From NCBI GenBank assembly GCA_026826555.1, contig JAKSZT010054396.1, positions 15,784,166 through 15,848,165 of the forward strand: a DNA stretch of 64,000 nt, in the 5' to 3' direction. Of the stretch, positions 23,219 through 35,525 are shown piece by piece (the stretch's first letter is position 1; the number at the start of each line of letters is the position of its first letter). Made by a program: the position numbers and the translations under genes. Origin of the DNA: Tolypeutes matacus. Lineage: Eukaryota > Chordata > Mammalia > Cingulata > Chlamyphoridae. A model generated the notes under the pieces. The model did not search any database, was not told the DNA's origin, and saw only the letters and a program-made list of their open reading frames with translations.

Positions 23219-24548
23219 AAAAAATTTTTTTTTTTAAATAAAGGTGCAATAGTAATTCACTGGAGGAAGGGCAGCCTTCTCAACAAATGGTGCTGGAATA
23301 ACTGAACATTCATAGGCAAAAAAGAAAAAGAAAAAAAGAAAAAAAAAGAACCTCAACCTACACCTCACATCTTATACAAAAATTAAAACTAAAAATGGAT
23401 TATGGATTTAATGGTAAAACATAAAACTGTAAAACTTTTAGGAAAAAATATAGGAGAAAATCTTTAGGATGTAGGCCTTCAGAATTCTTAACACTTGACA
23501 TGAAAAAATTAAATGGACCTCATCAAAACTAAAAATTTTTGCTCTGGTAAGCTTACGTCTCAAGGATGAAAAGGTAAGCTACATAAAGGGAGAAAATATT
23601 TGCAAATCATACATCTAACAAAGGACTATTATCTAGAATATATAAAGAACTTTCAAAACTTGATGGTAAACAAAAAACAATTAGAAAATAGGAAAAAGAC
23701 ATGAAAAGACATGAAGACCTTGTTTTGCTGTGCTTTGCTTTATAGCAATCCCAGATGCTTTTTTTTAAACAAATTGAAGGTTTGTAGCAACTTTGCATTG
23801 AGTAAGTCTATCGGGGCCATTCTTCTAACAACATGTGCTCAAATCATGTCTCTTTGTCACATTTTGGTAATTCTTGCAAAATTTCAAACTTTGATATTAT
23901 TATTATATCTGTTATGGTGATCTGTGATCTTTGATGCTACTACTGTAATTTTGGGGGGTGCCATGAACAGTGCCCATAAAGATGGCAAACTAACAGATAA
24001 ATGGTGTGTGTGTTCTGGCTACTCAACTGACCAGAAGTTCCCCATCTCTTTCCTTCTCCTCAGGACTCCCTATTCCCCGAAACACAACAATATTGAAATT
24101 AGGCCAATTAATAACCCTACAATGGCCTCTATGCATTCAAGTGAAGGAAGATTCACACACGTCTTACTTTCAATCAAGTGCTCGAAATGATTATGCTTAG
24201 TGAGGAAGCCATGTCCAAAGCCAAGAAGATAGGCTGAAAAATAAAGCCTCTTGAGCCAGCCAAATTGTGAATGAAAAGGAAAAATTCTTTAATGAAGTTA
24301 AAAGTGCTACTCCAGTAAACACATGAATGATAAGAAAGTGAAACAACCTTACTGCTAATATGGAGAAAGTTTTATTGGTCTGGATAGAAGACAAAACCAA
24401 CCACAACATTTCCTTAAGCCAAAGGCTAAACCAGGGCAAGGCTCTAACTCTCTTCACTTCTGTGAAGCCCGAGAGGTGAGGAAGCTGCAAAAGAAAGGTT
24501 TGAAGCTAGCAAGGAAAGAAGCCATTTCCATATCAAAAAATTCAAGGA

Positions 24549-25030
24549 GGGAAGTAGATGTGGCTCAAGTGACTGGGCTCCTGCCTACCCCACAGGAGGT
24601 CTGTGGTTTGGTTCCTGGTGCCTCCTAAAGAAAACAGCAAGCTGGTGTGACGGGCAGGTGTGGCAAGCTGACACAACAAGCTGATGCAACAAGAGACACA
24701 AAAAGAAAAAACATAATGAGAGACAAAATAAAGCAGGGAGCAGAGGTTCCCGGTGCCTCCTAAAGAAGACCAACAAGACAGTGAGCTGACATGATGGGCA
24801 GGCACAGCAAGCTGATGCAACAAGAGACACAAGAAGAAAAACCATAATGAGAGACACAACAAAGCAGGGAAAGGAGGTGGCTCAAGCGATTACGTGCCTC
24901 CCTCCCATATTGGAGGTCCCGGGTTCAGTTCCTGATGCCTCCTAAAGAAACAAGGAAGACAACAGACACAGAAAGCGCAAACAATGAGGGAATAGAGAGA
25001 AATAAATAAAATAAATCTTAAAAAAAAAGC
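24549..25030 (+). mobile_element. DAS SINE with internal tandem duplication
   Basis: A first head (24549-24630), then a unit running from a B-box remnant (GTGCCTCCTAAAGAA) to ACAACAAAGCAGGGA that appears twice in tandem (about 24620-24745 and 24752-24869). A final head (24875-24950) and tail follow. It is therefore longer (about 480 bp) than the usual 350-bp dimer. Confidence 0.8.
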
Positions 25031-25033
25031 AAA

Positions 25034-25221
25034 GGGAAGGGGCTGTGGCTCAATCAGTAGGGCTTCCGTTTACCATACGGGAGGCCCCGGGTTCGGTTCC
25101 CGGGGCCTCCTGGTGAAGGCAAGCCCACCCGCACGGCGTGGTTAGCTGACCCAGCGAGCACAAGCAGCAAGGGGGGGATAAATGAATAAATAAATAAAAT
25201 CTTTAAAAAAAAAAAAAAAAA
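25034..25221 (+). mobile_element. DAS SINE inserted at the tail of another SINE
   Basis: Near-consensus young copy that landed in the A-tail and flank of the preceding SINE. AAAAAAAGCAA-type repeats occur on both sides. Confidence 0.88.
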
Positions 25222-26393
25222 AAAGCAAGGTGAAGCAACAAGTGCTGATGCAGAAGCTGCAACAAATTATTCAGAAGACCTAACTAAGATAATTGATAAA
25301 GATGGTTAACCAAAAAAACATATTTTCAATGTAGACAAAACAGCTTTCTATTGGAAGAAGATGCCACCTAGGACTTTCACAGCTAGAGAGGAGTAGTCAG
25401 TGCCTGGCTTCAAAGCTTCTGTGGATTGGCTGACTCTTGTTAGGGGCTAAGGCAGCTGGTGACTTCAAGCTCAAGCCACTGTTCATTTACCATTCTGAAA
25501 ATCCCAGGGCCCTTAAGAATTATGCTAAATTAACTCTACCTGTGCTCTATAAATGGAGCAACAAAGCCTGGATGACAGCACATCTGTTTACAACATGGTT
25601 TACTGAATATTTTAAGCCCACTGTTGAGACCTACTGCTCAGAAAAAAAGATGCCTTTCAAAATATTACTGTTCATTGACAATGCACCTGGTCACCCAAGA
25701 GCTCTGATAGAGAATACAATGAGATTAATGTTGTTTTCATGCCTGCTAACATAGCATCCATTCTGCAGCCCATGAATCAAGGAGCAATTCTGACTTTCAA
25801 GTCCTATTATTTAAGAAATATGTTTCGTAATGCTATAGCTGCCATTGATCAGTGAGTCCTCTGATGGATCTGGGCAAAGTAAATTGAAAACTTTCTGGAA
25901 AGGATTCACCATTCTACATGCCATTAAGAACATTTGTGATTCATGGAAGCAGGTCAAATTATCAACATGAACAAGAGTTTGGAAGAAGTTGATACTAACC
26001 TTCATGAATGACTTTGAGGGGTTCAAGATGTCAGTAGAGTAAGTAAATGCAGATGTGTTGAAAACAGCAAGAGTACTAGAAATAAAAAGTGGAGCCTGAA
26101 GATGTGACTGAATTGCTGCAATCTCATGATAAAACTTTAATGGATGTGGAGTTGCTTCTAATGGATGAACAAAAAAGTGGTTTCTTGAGATGGAATCTAC
26201 TCCTGGTGAAGATGCCATGAGTGCTGTTCAAATAACAACAAAGGATTTAGAATATTACATAAATTTAGTTAAAAAAGAAGCAAAAGGGTTTGAGGAGACT
26301 GACTCCGATTTTGAAAGAAGTTCTACTGTGGGTAAAATGCCATCAAACAGCATCATAGGCTACAGAAAAATATTTTGTGAAAGGAAGAGTCAA

Positions 26394-26549
26394 GGGGGAC
26401 GGATGTGGCTCAAATGGTTGGGCGTCCGTCTCCCATATGGAGGGACCCGGGTTCGATACCTGGGACCTCCCGGTAAAAAAAAAAAAAAAATAATAATAAT
26501 AATAATAATAAAAAAGTATTCTGTGGTAAAAAAAAAAAAAAAAAAAAAA
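26394..26549 (+). mobile_element. short DAS SINE in Tigger1 with (TAA)n
   Basis: tRNA-like head with an A-run, a (TAA)n microsatellite at about 26488-26511, then GTATTCTGTGGT and a second A-run. TSD GGAAGAGTCAA is perfect at 26383-26393 and 26550-26560. Confidence 0.88.
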
Positions 26550-27418
26550 GGAAGAGTCAATCGATGTGGCAAACTTCAAGAAATTGTCACAGCCACCCCA
26601 ACCTTCACCAGCCACCACCCTGATCATTAAGCAGCCATGAACACTGAGGGAAGACCCTCTACCAACAAAAAGATTACGACTCACTGAAGGCTCAGATAAT
26701 GGTTAGCATTTTTTTAATTTAATTTTTTAATTTTCTGTAGCTTTACAGAAAAAATCATGTAAAAATACAGAGTCTTACATAACCTCCCCTATTATTTAAC
26801 ACTTTGCATTAATGTGGCACATTTGTTACAACTGATGAAAGAATGTTACAATTATATTATCTATAGTCCATTGTTTACAATAGGGTTCACTGTGTTGTAC
26901 AGTTCTATGCTTTATTTCTTAATTTTCATTCTAGTATCATATATATAACATAAAATTTCCCCTTTTAGCCACATTCATATATATAACTCAGTACAATTAA
27001 TTGCAATCACAATGTTGTGCTACCATCACCACCATGCACTTCCAAAATTTTACAATCAACCCAGATAGAAATTCTGTATAAATTAAGCATTAATTCCTCA
27101 TACCCAAGCCCCAACTCAGACCCTGGTAACCTATATTCTAGATTGTAACTCTGTGAGTTTGCTTATTCTAATTATTTGCTATCAGTGGGATGATAAAATA
27201 ATTGTCCTTTTGTGTATGGCTTATTTCATTCAACATAATGTCTTCAAGGTTCATTCATGATGTCACATGAGCCAGAACTTCATTCCTTTTTAATGCTGAA
27301 TAATAATCCATTGTACGTATACACCATATTTTGTTTATTCATTCTTTGGTTGATGAACACTTGAGTTCACTTGATGGACACTTGGAAATCTTTTGTCAAT
27401 TGTGAATAATGCTGCTTT

Positions 27419-28033
27419 TTTTTTTTTTTTTTTAAGATTTATTTATTTTTATCCCTGTTGTTTTTGTGTTTGCTGTCTGCTCTCTGTGTCCATTTGCTGT
27501 GGGTTCTTCTGTGTCTGTTTGTATTTTCTTTAGGCAGCACTGGGAACTGATCCTGGGACCTTCCGGAGTGGGAAAGAGGCACTCAATCTCTTGTACCACC
27601 TCAGCTTCCTGGTCTGCTGCATCTCTTATTGTCTCTCCTCTGTGTCTCTTTTTTTTTTTTTTTTTTTAATTTTATTTATTTATTCATTTATTCCCCCCTT
27701 GCTGCCTGTGCTCACTGGGTCAGCCAACCATGCCGTGCGGGTGGGCCCGCCCTCACCAGGAGGCCCCAGGAACCGAACCCGGGGCCTCCCATATGGTAAA
27801 CAGGAGCCCCACTGATTGAGCCACAGCCACTTCCCCTCTGTGTCTCTTTTTGTTGCATCATCTTGCCGTGCCAGCTCTCTGCTCGGGCTAGACCTCCTGC
27901 GTGGGCCAGCACTCCGTGCGGGCCAGGTCTCTATTTGGGCCAGCTCACCTTCACCAGGAGGGCCTGGGAACCGAACCCTGGACCTCCTATATGGTAGATG
28001 GGAGCCCAATTGCTTGAGCCACATCCGCTTCCC
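27419..28033 (-). mobile_element. dimeric DAS SINE hosting another SINE
   Basis: Outer SINE with TSD AATAATGCTGCTTT (27405-27418) and AATATTGCTGCTTT (28034-28047). It carries the inner SINE at 27654-27835 in its linker. Confidence 0.88.
27654..27835 (-). mobile_element. DAS SINE nested inside a SINE
   Basis: Near-consensus antisense copy. TSD CTCTGTGTCTCTTTTT is perfect at 27638-27653 and 27836-27851 and belongs to the outer SINE's linker. Confidence 0.93.
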
Positions 28034-28896
28034 AATATTGCTGCTTTGAACATCGGTATGCAAATATCTGTTCAAGTCCTTTCTTTCAATTCTTTTCTAC
28101 ATATACCTAGTAGAGGGATTACCAGATCATAAGGTAATTCTCTACTTAGGTTTCTAAGCAACTGCCAAATTGTCTTCTACAGCAGCTTCACCATTTTACT
28201 TTGCCTCACACTTCTCCGAGCCGCTCTCTCCTGTCTTTTCCTTGCAACCTCAAGAACTCCCTTTAGCAATTCTTGTAGGGCAGGTTTTTTGGTGATGAAC
28301 TCTCTCAGTTTCTGCTTATATGCAATTGTTTTAAACTCTCACATTTTTGAAGGATGGTTCTCCTGGATAGAGAATTTTTGGCTGGCAGTTTTTTTCTTTA
28401 GTACCTTAAATACATCATACCATTGTCTTCTCATCCACATGGTTTCTGATGAGAAAATGGCACTTAAGTCTTATTGAGGACTCCATGTAAGTGACATACA
28501 ACTTTTCTCTTCCTGCTTTCTGGATTCTCTCTTTATCTTTGGCATTTGACATTCTGATTAGTATGTGTCTCAGAGTTCTATTAGGGTTTTCCTGGTTGGA
28601 GTATGTTGTGCTTCTTGGACATGTATATTTATATCTTCTGTAAGAATTGGGGAAAATTTTGGCCATTATTCCCTGAAATATTCTTTCTGCCCCTTTTCCC
28701 TTTTTTTCTCCTTCTGGAACTCCTATGATTCATATGTTGGTACAATTCACACTGTCACTAAAGTCCCTTAGACACTGCCCATTTTTTCCTGTTCTTTTTT
28801 CTATCTCTTCTGACTGTATGATTTCAATTGCCCTGTCTTCTAGTTCAGTGATTCTTTCTTCTGCTTGTTCAAATCTTTTATTGTTTGCCTCCAATA

Positions 28897-29120
28897 TTTT
28901 TTTTTTTTTTCAGGTACCGGGGGCGGGGGATTGAACCTGGGACCTCATATGTGGGAAATCAGCCTTCAACCACTGAGCCACATCTGCTTACCTGAGCTGA
29001 TTTTTTCATTTGTTTTGCTTGTTGTTTGTTTTTGTTTTTATCAGGAGACACCAGGAACCGAATCTGGGATTTCCCATGTGGAAAGCAGGTGCTCAATGAC
29101 CTGAGCCACATCCACACTCC
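28897..29120 (-). mobile_element. dimeric DAS SINE in half-L1
   Basis: Two antisense tRNA-like heads (about 28915-28995 and 29043-29120) with a T-run at the left. Confidence 0.83.
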
Positions 29121-30675
29121 TAGTGTATTTTTAATCTCCATTACTGTGCTGTTCACCCCCATAATTTCTGTTATGCCTCTTTTTAAAACTTTTTAATTCT
29201 TGTTTTTGCTCACACATTTTCTTCTTCATATCCTTTATCTCTATATACACCATTACTTTATTTCTTTCCATTTCCTTGAATTGATTTAGAAGATTTCTTT
29301 GGACTTCTTCAGTTGTTCCAAAGTCTGCTTCTCCTCTGAAGTTTTAATTTGCTCCCTTGACAGTGCCATACCTTCCTGTTTCTTAGTATGGCTTGTAACT
29401 TTTTTGCTGATGTCTCGGTATCTGATTATTTTCACGCGTTAACTCTAAAGGTCAGTTTCTCCCTCTTGCCTAGGGTTTTACTGTAAATTGCCTATGTGTT
29501 AAGGCTCATCTTTACCACTTGGTCCAACTTATACTGAACCTTTAGAGTAGCCTGTGTTAATCCTTCAGATTTTGTCTTCCATTTCTGTTTCTTGCCCTGG
29601 ACAATTTCTAAGACGCCCTTTTTATGTGTAATTGTTTTACCTCCAAGAGAAAGCTTCCTTTCCTCTCTTCCTTCTCTGGAAATCTTGATCTATTCTGTTT
29701 TATTTTCTGCAGAATTTTCTCCCCAGCTCCTAGGATATGTTTAAATACTCTCCCTCACTTAGTGCCTCCTTTTCCTTACACTTTTCAGTCCTGGGACCTA
29801 TCTTGTCTTACATCAGTTCGGTTTCCACCATGCACTCCCTTTTATTTCTGTATGCCTTTCTGCCTCCAGTTTCTTCCCCAATAGGGTGTCCCACCCCAGG
29901 GACCCATATGGGGTGAAGTTAGAAAGGTGGGACAATCCAGAAATGTCAGTTTTGCGTTTAGGTGATCCAAAGAATAGAGAATGGATTGATCATATACACC
30001 TTTTGCCAACAGTTCTTCCATGGTCTCTTCTCCCAAACCCCCAACCAGGGGGCCCTTTTGTATGTGGCACAGTGGTTTGTGTTCTGCCCTGGGTCTCTGC
30101 AGATTTGGGTCCCTGTGCCTGTATATGTCTGGGGATCTAACTCACTGCTGTGAGTGGCTCTATAGTCTGCATCGGCAGCAGGTGGGACCCAGGTCGCACT
30201 GCCTCTGTAGGACTCCTAAGTTGTGGGGACTGAGTGGGGTGGGGGGCAGTCTGGGCTGGGGAGTCCATGAGGGAAATCTACTTGATCTTGGGGATTATTT
30301 TTCTTTTTCTTCAATTCAGTGTTTATGGAGTCCCTCTTCATCTTTACTGCCCTCCAGAGTTCTAAACAAATGGGATTTGTACTTTTATTAGTTGATTCTG
30401 GGGGAGACTTTTCTAGGCCATGTCTTACACCACCATGTTAATGACATCACTCTGAATGATGGTTAGCATTTTTTTTAGCAATAAAGAATTTTTAAATTAA
30501 GGTATGTACATTTAAAATTTTACATTTGTAAATGCTTTTGTGTATTTAATAGACTAAAGTATAATGTAAACATAACTTTTATATGCACTGAAAAATGAAA
30601 AAGATTCGTGTGATTTGCTTTATTGCAGTGGTCTGTAACTGAATCTGTAATATCTCCAAGATATACCTGTATAGA

Positions 30676-31710
30676 CATGGCAAAAAAGCACATGGAAAGA
30701 TGTTCAATATCATTAGTCACAGGGAAACACAAATTAAAACCACATTGAGATAGCATAATAAACCTATAAGAATGGCTTAAATTAAAAATAGTGATAGCAC
30801 CAAATATTGGCAAGTATGTGAAGAAACCGGATCACTCATGCATTGCACTGCCGGTAGAAATATAAAACAGTACAGCCACTCTGGAAAACAATTTAGTAAT
30901 TTCTTTGGGAAAAAAACAAAACAAAACAAAATATGCAATTACTATAGGACACAGCAATTGTACTCTGGACATTTATTCCAGAGAAATGAAAACTTATATC
31001 CATGCAGAAACATATACTCAAATGTTCATAGCAACATTTTTCATAATAGCCTCAAACTGGAAACAGCCCAGGTGTCCTTCAACAGGTGAATGGTTAAACA
31101 AACACACCCATACCATGGAACCTCAGCAATAAAAAAGAATGACATTCTAATACATATAACAATTTGGATATATCTCCAAAGAATTATGCTGATTGAAAAA
31201 GGACAATCCCAAAAGGTTTACATACTGTATGATTCCAATTATACAGCATTTTAAATTTAAAAAAAATTTTTATTTTATTTTAAAAATTTTATACAGCGTT
31301 TTTGATATGAAAAATTTTTACAAATGGCAAACAGATTAGTGACTACCAGAGATTAGGGATGGGGTGGGGGTGTAGGGTGTGTGACAAGAAGGAAGTCTGT
31401 TCAGTATCTTGACAGTGGTGGTGCATAGATATACCTCTACATGTGGTAAAACTATATACAACTAAATTCATACACATGTGTGTGCACACATACATACACA
31501 TAAGAAGTCGAAAACTGGGGAAATGTGAATAAGATTGGGTGGACTGTATCAATGTCAACATCTTGGTGATGAAATACTATAGTTTTACAAAATGTTACCC
31601 TTAGAGGGAAACTGGATAAAATGTACAAAGAGATTTCTCTGCATTGTTATTATTTTTCTCTGTATTACTTTTTTGCAACAGCATGTAACTCTACAATTAC
31701 CTCAATATTG
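30676..31710 (+). mobile_element. L1 ORF2 3' part, right side of the nested stack
   Basis: Continues the L1 cut at 23709: 'gcacatggaaagatgttcaatatcatt', 'cagtacagccactctgga', 'caacaggtgaatggttaaac', then the 3' UTR. This places the Tigger1 insertion after the L1. Confidence 0.78.
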
Positions 31711-32165
31711 TGCAGAGTTTCTATTTGGGTTGATTGTATAGTTTTGGTAACGGATAGTGGTGATGGTAGCACAACACTGGGAACATAATGAACAGGGAAT
31801 AATGAAAAGGGAAATTTTAGGTTGTGCATATCTTAGTAGAATAAAAACTTAAAAAAAAAAAAAAAGGACCGTACAATACAATGAACTGTATTGTAAACAA
31901 TAGACTATAGTTATACCACAATTATTAAACTGTTCTTTCATAAATTGTAACAAATGTACCACACATAATGCAAGGTGTTAATAACAGGGTGGTATATGGG
32001 AACTTTGTATTTTTTTTTAAGGCAGTACTGGGGATTGAACCAGGGACCTCGTACATGGGAAGCAGGCACTTAAACCACTGAGCTACATCTGCTCCCCTGA
32101 GATCTTTGTATTTTATGCATAACTTTTCTGTAAACATACAACTTCTCTAATTAAAAAAAAAAAAA
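31711..32165 (+). mobile_element. L1 3' UTR with SINE
   Basis: A second L1 tail ('ggatagtggtgatggtagcacaac', 'gtaccacacataatgcaaggtgttaataa') with an A-run. Interrupted by the SINE at 32014-32103. Confidence 0.7.
32014..32103 (-). mobile_element. short DAS SINE
   Basis: Antisense tRNA-Ala-like head. TSD CTTTGTATTTT is perfect at 32003-32013 and 32104-32114. Confidence 0.9.
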
Positions 32166-33070
32166 AAAAAAAGCCCAAGAAGACAAATAACAGACAAGAA
32201 AATAGTTGCAATAACTATAGTACACAAAACCACACTGAAACTACAATAAATGTTTTTTTTTTTTTAAAGACTTAAACCCATAAGGAAGGGAAGAACTAGA
32301 GAGGAGACAACAGTGACATTTTGAGACTAGAAAGCAAATGAAGAAATGATAACTGACTAAACAGACATCAGAATGCTGAATACTAGGGAATACTGAATAC
32401 TGCATTAGGGAAAACTTCCAACTAACCAACTACCACCACAGTATCCTTCCTTTAAAGGATCAGGAACTGGCAGCACCAGATGAATCAAGGGGTGGGGAGA
32501 GGAATGGGATGGGGAGGGGTAGAGGTGAAGGTGGGGATGAGGTGGTGATTTTGAATAAATAAGACATTAAAAGTTGTGCAGGAAGTAGTTTCATCCTTAG
32601 ATCCCTTTTCTCACTCCACAGGAGATTAAAGGTTTATTTTCCGGAGAGGCTCAGACAGTGGGTCTCTGGACTAGGGGGTGCCAGGCACAGTGGAGGACCA
32701 GAGTACCATACTGAAAGTAGGGAGAGTAAATGTGGATTTAAGCATATGGAATGTTGAAAACTGAGGGTCCAGTCCTCTTTCTTTACTTGGCTCACAGAAA
32801 GCTGGTAGTCAGATCTGATCCTCTAGGAATACCTAAAGATATTGAAATCTGGGGTCCACAAACTTAACAGCAATGGGAGACTATCCCATAGTGAAGCTCA
32901 CTCTACATACACTTATCTGATGCACTCAGAGCTTCAAACAATCTTTCAGTGCCAGTTTTAAAGGTGTTTAAAACACAAGCAGACAACCACCAAGAAAAAT
33001 AAGGGACCAAACCTAGCAATTCATGAATAGTCAACTGAGGATCATATTAGCTAAAAATGAGATGAGTATT
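32166..33070. other. single-copy sequence with a G-rich tract
   Basis: No gene is seen. The segment 32489-32550 is strongly purine/G-rich, with repeated GGGG runs (GGGGTGGGGAGAGGAATGGG and more), and could fold as a G-quadruplex. Confidence 0.4.
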
Positions 33071-33074
33071 CACC

Positions 33075-33650
33075 ACATTTCACCTCATTTATACATTTAA
33101 CAAATATTTATTGGACGAGGTACTATTTATTATAGGTGCTTGGGAAACAAAGGTGAACAAAACAAAACAAAATCTCTGCACTGGTAGAACTTACATTCTA
33201 GCTGGTAGTGAGACAATAAACAATAAACATATTTAAATGCAATATATAGTAAACTTGAAGATTAGCACAGTGATTAAAAAACAACAACAATGTGGGGGTG
33301 GGGGAAGTACAGAGATGGTTACAAATTTAAAATAGGGAGCCCTCTGAATAAAGATCTGAAGGAGATTAGGGAGTTGGCCACAATGCTATCTGTGAAAAGA
33401 GAATTCTAGTATCCAGAACCTTCAGTGTAAGATCCCTAAGACAAAAGGGGCATGCCTGAAATGTTCAAGGAATAACAATGAGACCAAGATGGAAAGAGGG
33501 GGATGATAGAGGGAAAAACAGGAGATAAGGTCAAATAGGTATGGCAGGGAGCAGTATGGATCATATAGGGCTTTATAAGCCATTGGCTCCCTGAATGAAA
33601 TGAAGAGTCAGTGGAGTTTCTAAGCAGAGGAGTGACACTGACTAGATAAG
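33075..33650 (+). mobile_element. ancient L2-like repeat
   Basis: Ordered blocks 'aacaaatatttattgg', 'acttacattctagctgg', 'gggcatgcctgaaatgttcaagg' and 'gggctttataagccattgg' match the same old family as 4830-5240 and, in antisense, 50690-51385. Confidence 0.55.
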
Positions 33651-34600
33651 TTTTAAAAGAAACACTATGGTGCTGTATTAAGAGACTACCTGAAAGTAAG
33701 AGACACCAGTTAAAAGGAGAGAGAAAATGGGGTTAAAATTTCAGAGCCGGCAGGGGAAATAATTTTTTCCAAGCCCTTCTTTTAAAGATAAGGAAACTGA
33801 GGCTCAGGAAGTTGTTTTCCAAAGTCATGTATTAAATTCTGGAATTCACACATTGCATTTACAGTCTTTTCGGTGCTGTATAGGGTAGTTGAGAGCTGAC
33901 ATTCATTTAAAAGACTGCTGGCCGAAATCAAGGACCACTCTGGAATACTCTCCCCTCAATACTTGATATAAAACTATTAACTGTCTCTACAGGGAATGAA
34001 TCTGCAAGCATGCCCATAGTACCACAAAGTGCCAAATAATCTAATTCAGACCTTCAAGAAATAGAAATGAGAAATGACTCACTTCTGTATGATCTAATCC
34101 TATAGTTCCACAGTGGAGCCTACACTACCAAATGTGGCCTTTGTGTGTATGTCATGTGGCATGATGTCCACTACAAATTAGGAAAGAGTCCATAACTCCG
34201 AAGCAAATGTGAAATAGAGATTTTGGTTTCCTTCTGTGCTCAGGTCTCTTCCCCTCCCCTTTCTTTTCTACCCAAATCTCTTCCTGTAAAATCTTTCTCT
34301 TATTAGAAAGTAGCTGATAAACAATTAATTCCCATAAGATTATTGTTGATAATAGCTCAAGTTACTATCTCTAAGGTATGTGTACTTTAATAGGAAACTC
34401 AAAACCTTTAAATTTCAAAGGAATTTCAGTCAAGTTAGCAGGGAATATTATTTTAAAGAATACTTCCTAACATTTCCTCAAATAACATTAAATAAATTCA
34501 AATTCAACTGCTTCTTGATGATTTACCATATGTCAGTCACAAAGATAAGAGAGGGTTCTTGCCTTTAATATGCTCAGCCTAGTGGAAGAAGATTTGAACA
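33651..34600. other. single-copy sequence with a MIR piece
   Basis: A MIR core ('gataaggaaactgaggctcagg') is at about 33765-33860. The rest shows nothing named. Confidence 0.45.
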
Positions 34601-34609
34601 ATACTACTA

Positions 34610-34935
34610 CAGTTTGTTTACTGAATACCTACTATATAATAGGCACTGAGCTAGATGCTTTTCATGAGCAATATATGTCAATCATACTCAGCCCACTCAC
34701 TGCTTGGCAAATAGTATATGTTAAACACATGGTAGCCATGATTATTACAATTATTACCTTCACAATTGCATTTAGTCTTCACTTCTGCTCTATGAAGTAG
34801 TTAATAGCTTTACTTTACAGATAAATAAAATGAGGCTCAGAGAGGCTGAATAATGTGCCTAATGTGACCAAGGTCATAGTGCTATCAGGGGATAAGATGT
34901 GAGCTCAAGTCTCTAAGGTTTTAAAATTTATGCTA
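34610..34935 (+). repeat. MIR SINE(s)
   Basis: 'gaatacctactatataataggcactgagc' and 'acagataaataaaatgaggctcagagagg' are MIR blocks, possibly two adjoining copies. Confidence 0.7.
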
Positions 34936-35026
34936 TTAACCCATATTCAACAATCAATACTTCCATAACATTGATAGATGTCTAATTTCACCTGGAAGCC
35001 CGAGGAGTTGGCTAACAAGAATATTC

Positions 35027-35218
35027 AAGGGAAGCGGCTGTGGCTCAATCAGTAGGGCTCCCGTTTACCATATGGGAGGCCCCCGGTTCGGTTCCCGGGG
35101 CCTCCTGGTGAAGGCAAAGCCCGCCCGCACGGCTTGGTTAGCTGACCCAGCGAGCATAAGCAGCAAGGGGGGGATAAATGAATAAATAAATAAAATCTTT
35201 AAAAAAAAAAAAAAAAAA
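35027..35218 (+). mobile_element. DAS SINE, young
   Basis: Near-consensus. TSD AAGAATATTC at 35017-35026 and 35219-35228. Confidence 0.92.
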
Positions 35219-35224
35219 AAGAAT

Positions 35225-35525
35225 ATTCTATAAAAAGGAAGTGACATTTGAGCTGGATCCTGAATGACAATTAGTTCACCCAAGGGGGAAAGAAAGTGGA
35301 TGAGATTAGAATATAGTTCAGGTTAAAAATGGTGAGAGCCTAAACAAAGGAAGTGGCAACAAGGATAGAAAAGAGGGGCATTAACAAGAGGTATGCAGGA
35401 GATACATATCTCTCTAAGGGCCTTTTAGATACACTAGATGTGAGCAGTGAGGAAAAGGTGTCAAGGATATTTCAGAAGTTTCTAGTGTGGGTGAGTGGGA
35501 GGAAGTATTCCCACTACTGAAATTG
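35225..35525 (+). mobile_element. ancient L2-like repeat, more of the family
   Basis: 'gacatttgagctggatcctgaatga' and 'gtgtcaaggatatttcagaag' fit the same old family as 33075-33650. Confidence 0.4.

Larger units (their letters stand above)
21740..23709 (+). mobile_element. L1 ORF2, left part of the nested stack
   Basis: ORF2 text runs 21740-22277 and 23238-23709. It is interrupted by a SINE (21897-22098) and by composite copy B, then cut by Tigger1 at about 23710. It resumes at 30676. Frames are heavily broken. Confidence 0.75.
26716..30458 (-). mobile_element. half-L1 (HAL1-like) inserted in Tigger1
   Basis: Read on the minus strand from 30458: a 5' UTR-like region with GATGTCATTAACATGGTGG, then an ORF1 region (about 29400 to 28204, decayed but with a recognisable ORF1-type block at 28666-28415). 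It is joined directly at about 28200 to the extreme 3' end of ORF2 and the 3' UTR. The bulk of ORF2 is missing. Perfect 17-bp TSDs ATGGTTAGCATTTTTTT (26699-26715, 30459-30475) enclose it. Without nested SINEs it is about 2.9 kb. ORF2 loss before insertion is the defining feature of HAL1 elements, which need another L1's enzymes. Confidence 0.8.
23710..30675 (+). mobile_element. Tigger1 DNA transposon, split by later insertions
   Basis: A TcMar-Tigger family element. The left terminal region is near 23710-23760 and the right terminal region ends at AGATATACCTG (about 30665-30675) beside TA. Transposase remnants include a clear DDE-domain block at 25437-25754 with [11 protein letters not shown], the second catalytic Asp of this family. 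Frames are broken throughout. It is interrupted by SINEs at 24549-25221 and 26394-26549 and by a half-L1 at 26716-30458. It lies in an older L1. I see no sign of domestication. Confidence 0.88.

Noticed and set aside
25437..25754. Possible domesticated transposase gene
   Set aside because: It is one open block of a Tigger1 whose neighbouring segments are full of stops and insertions.
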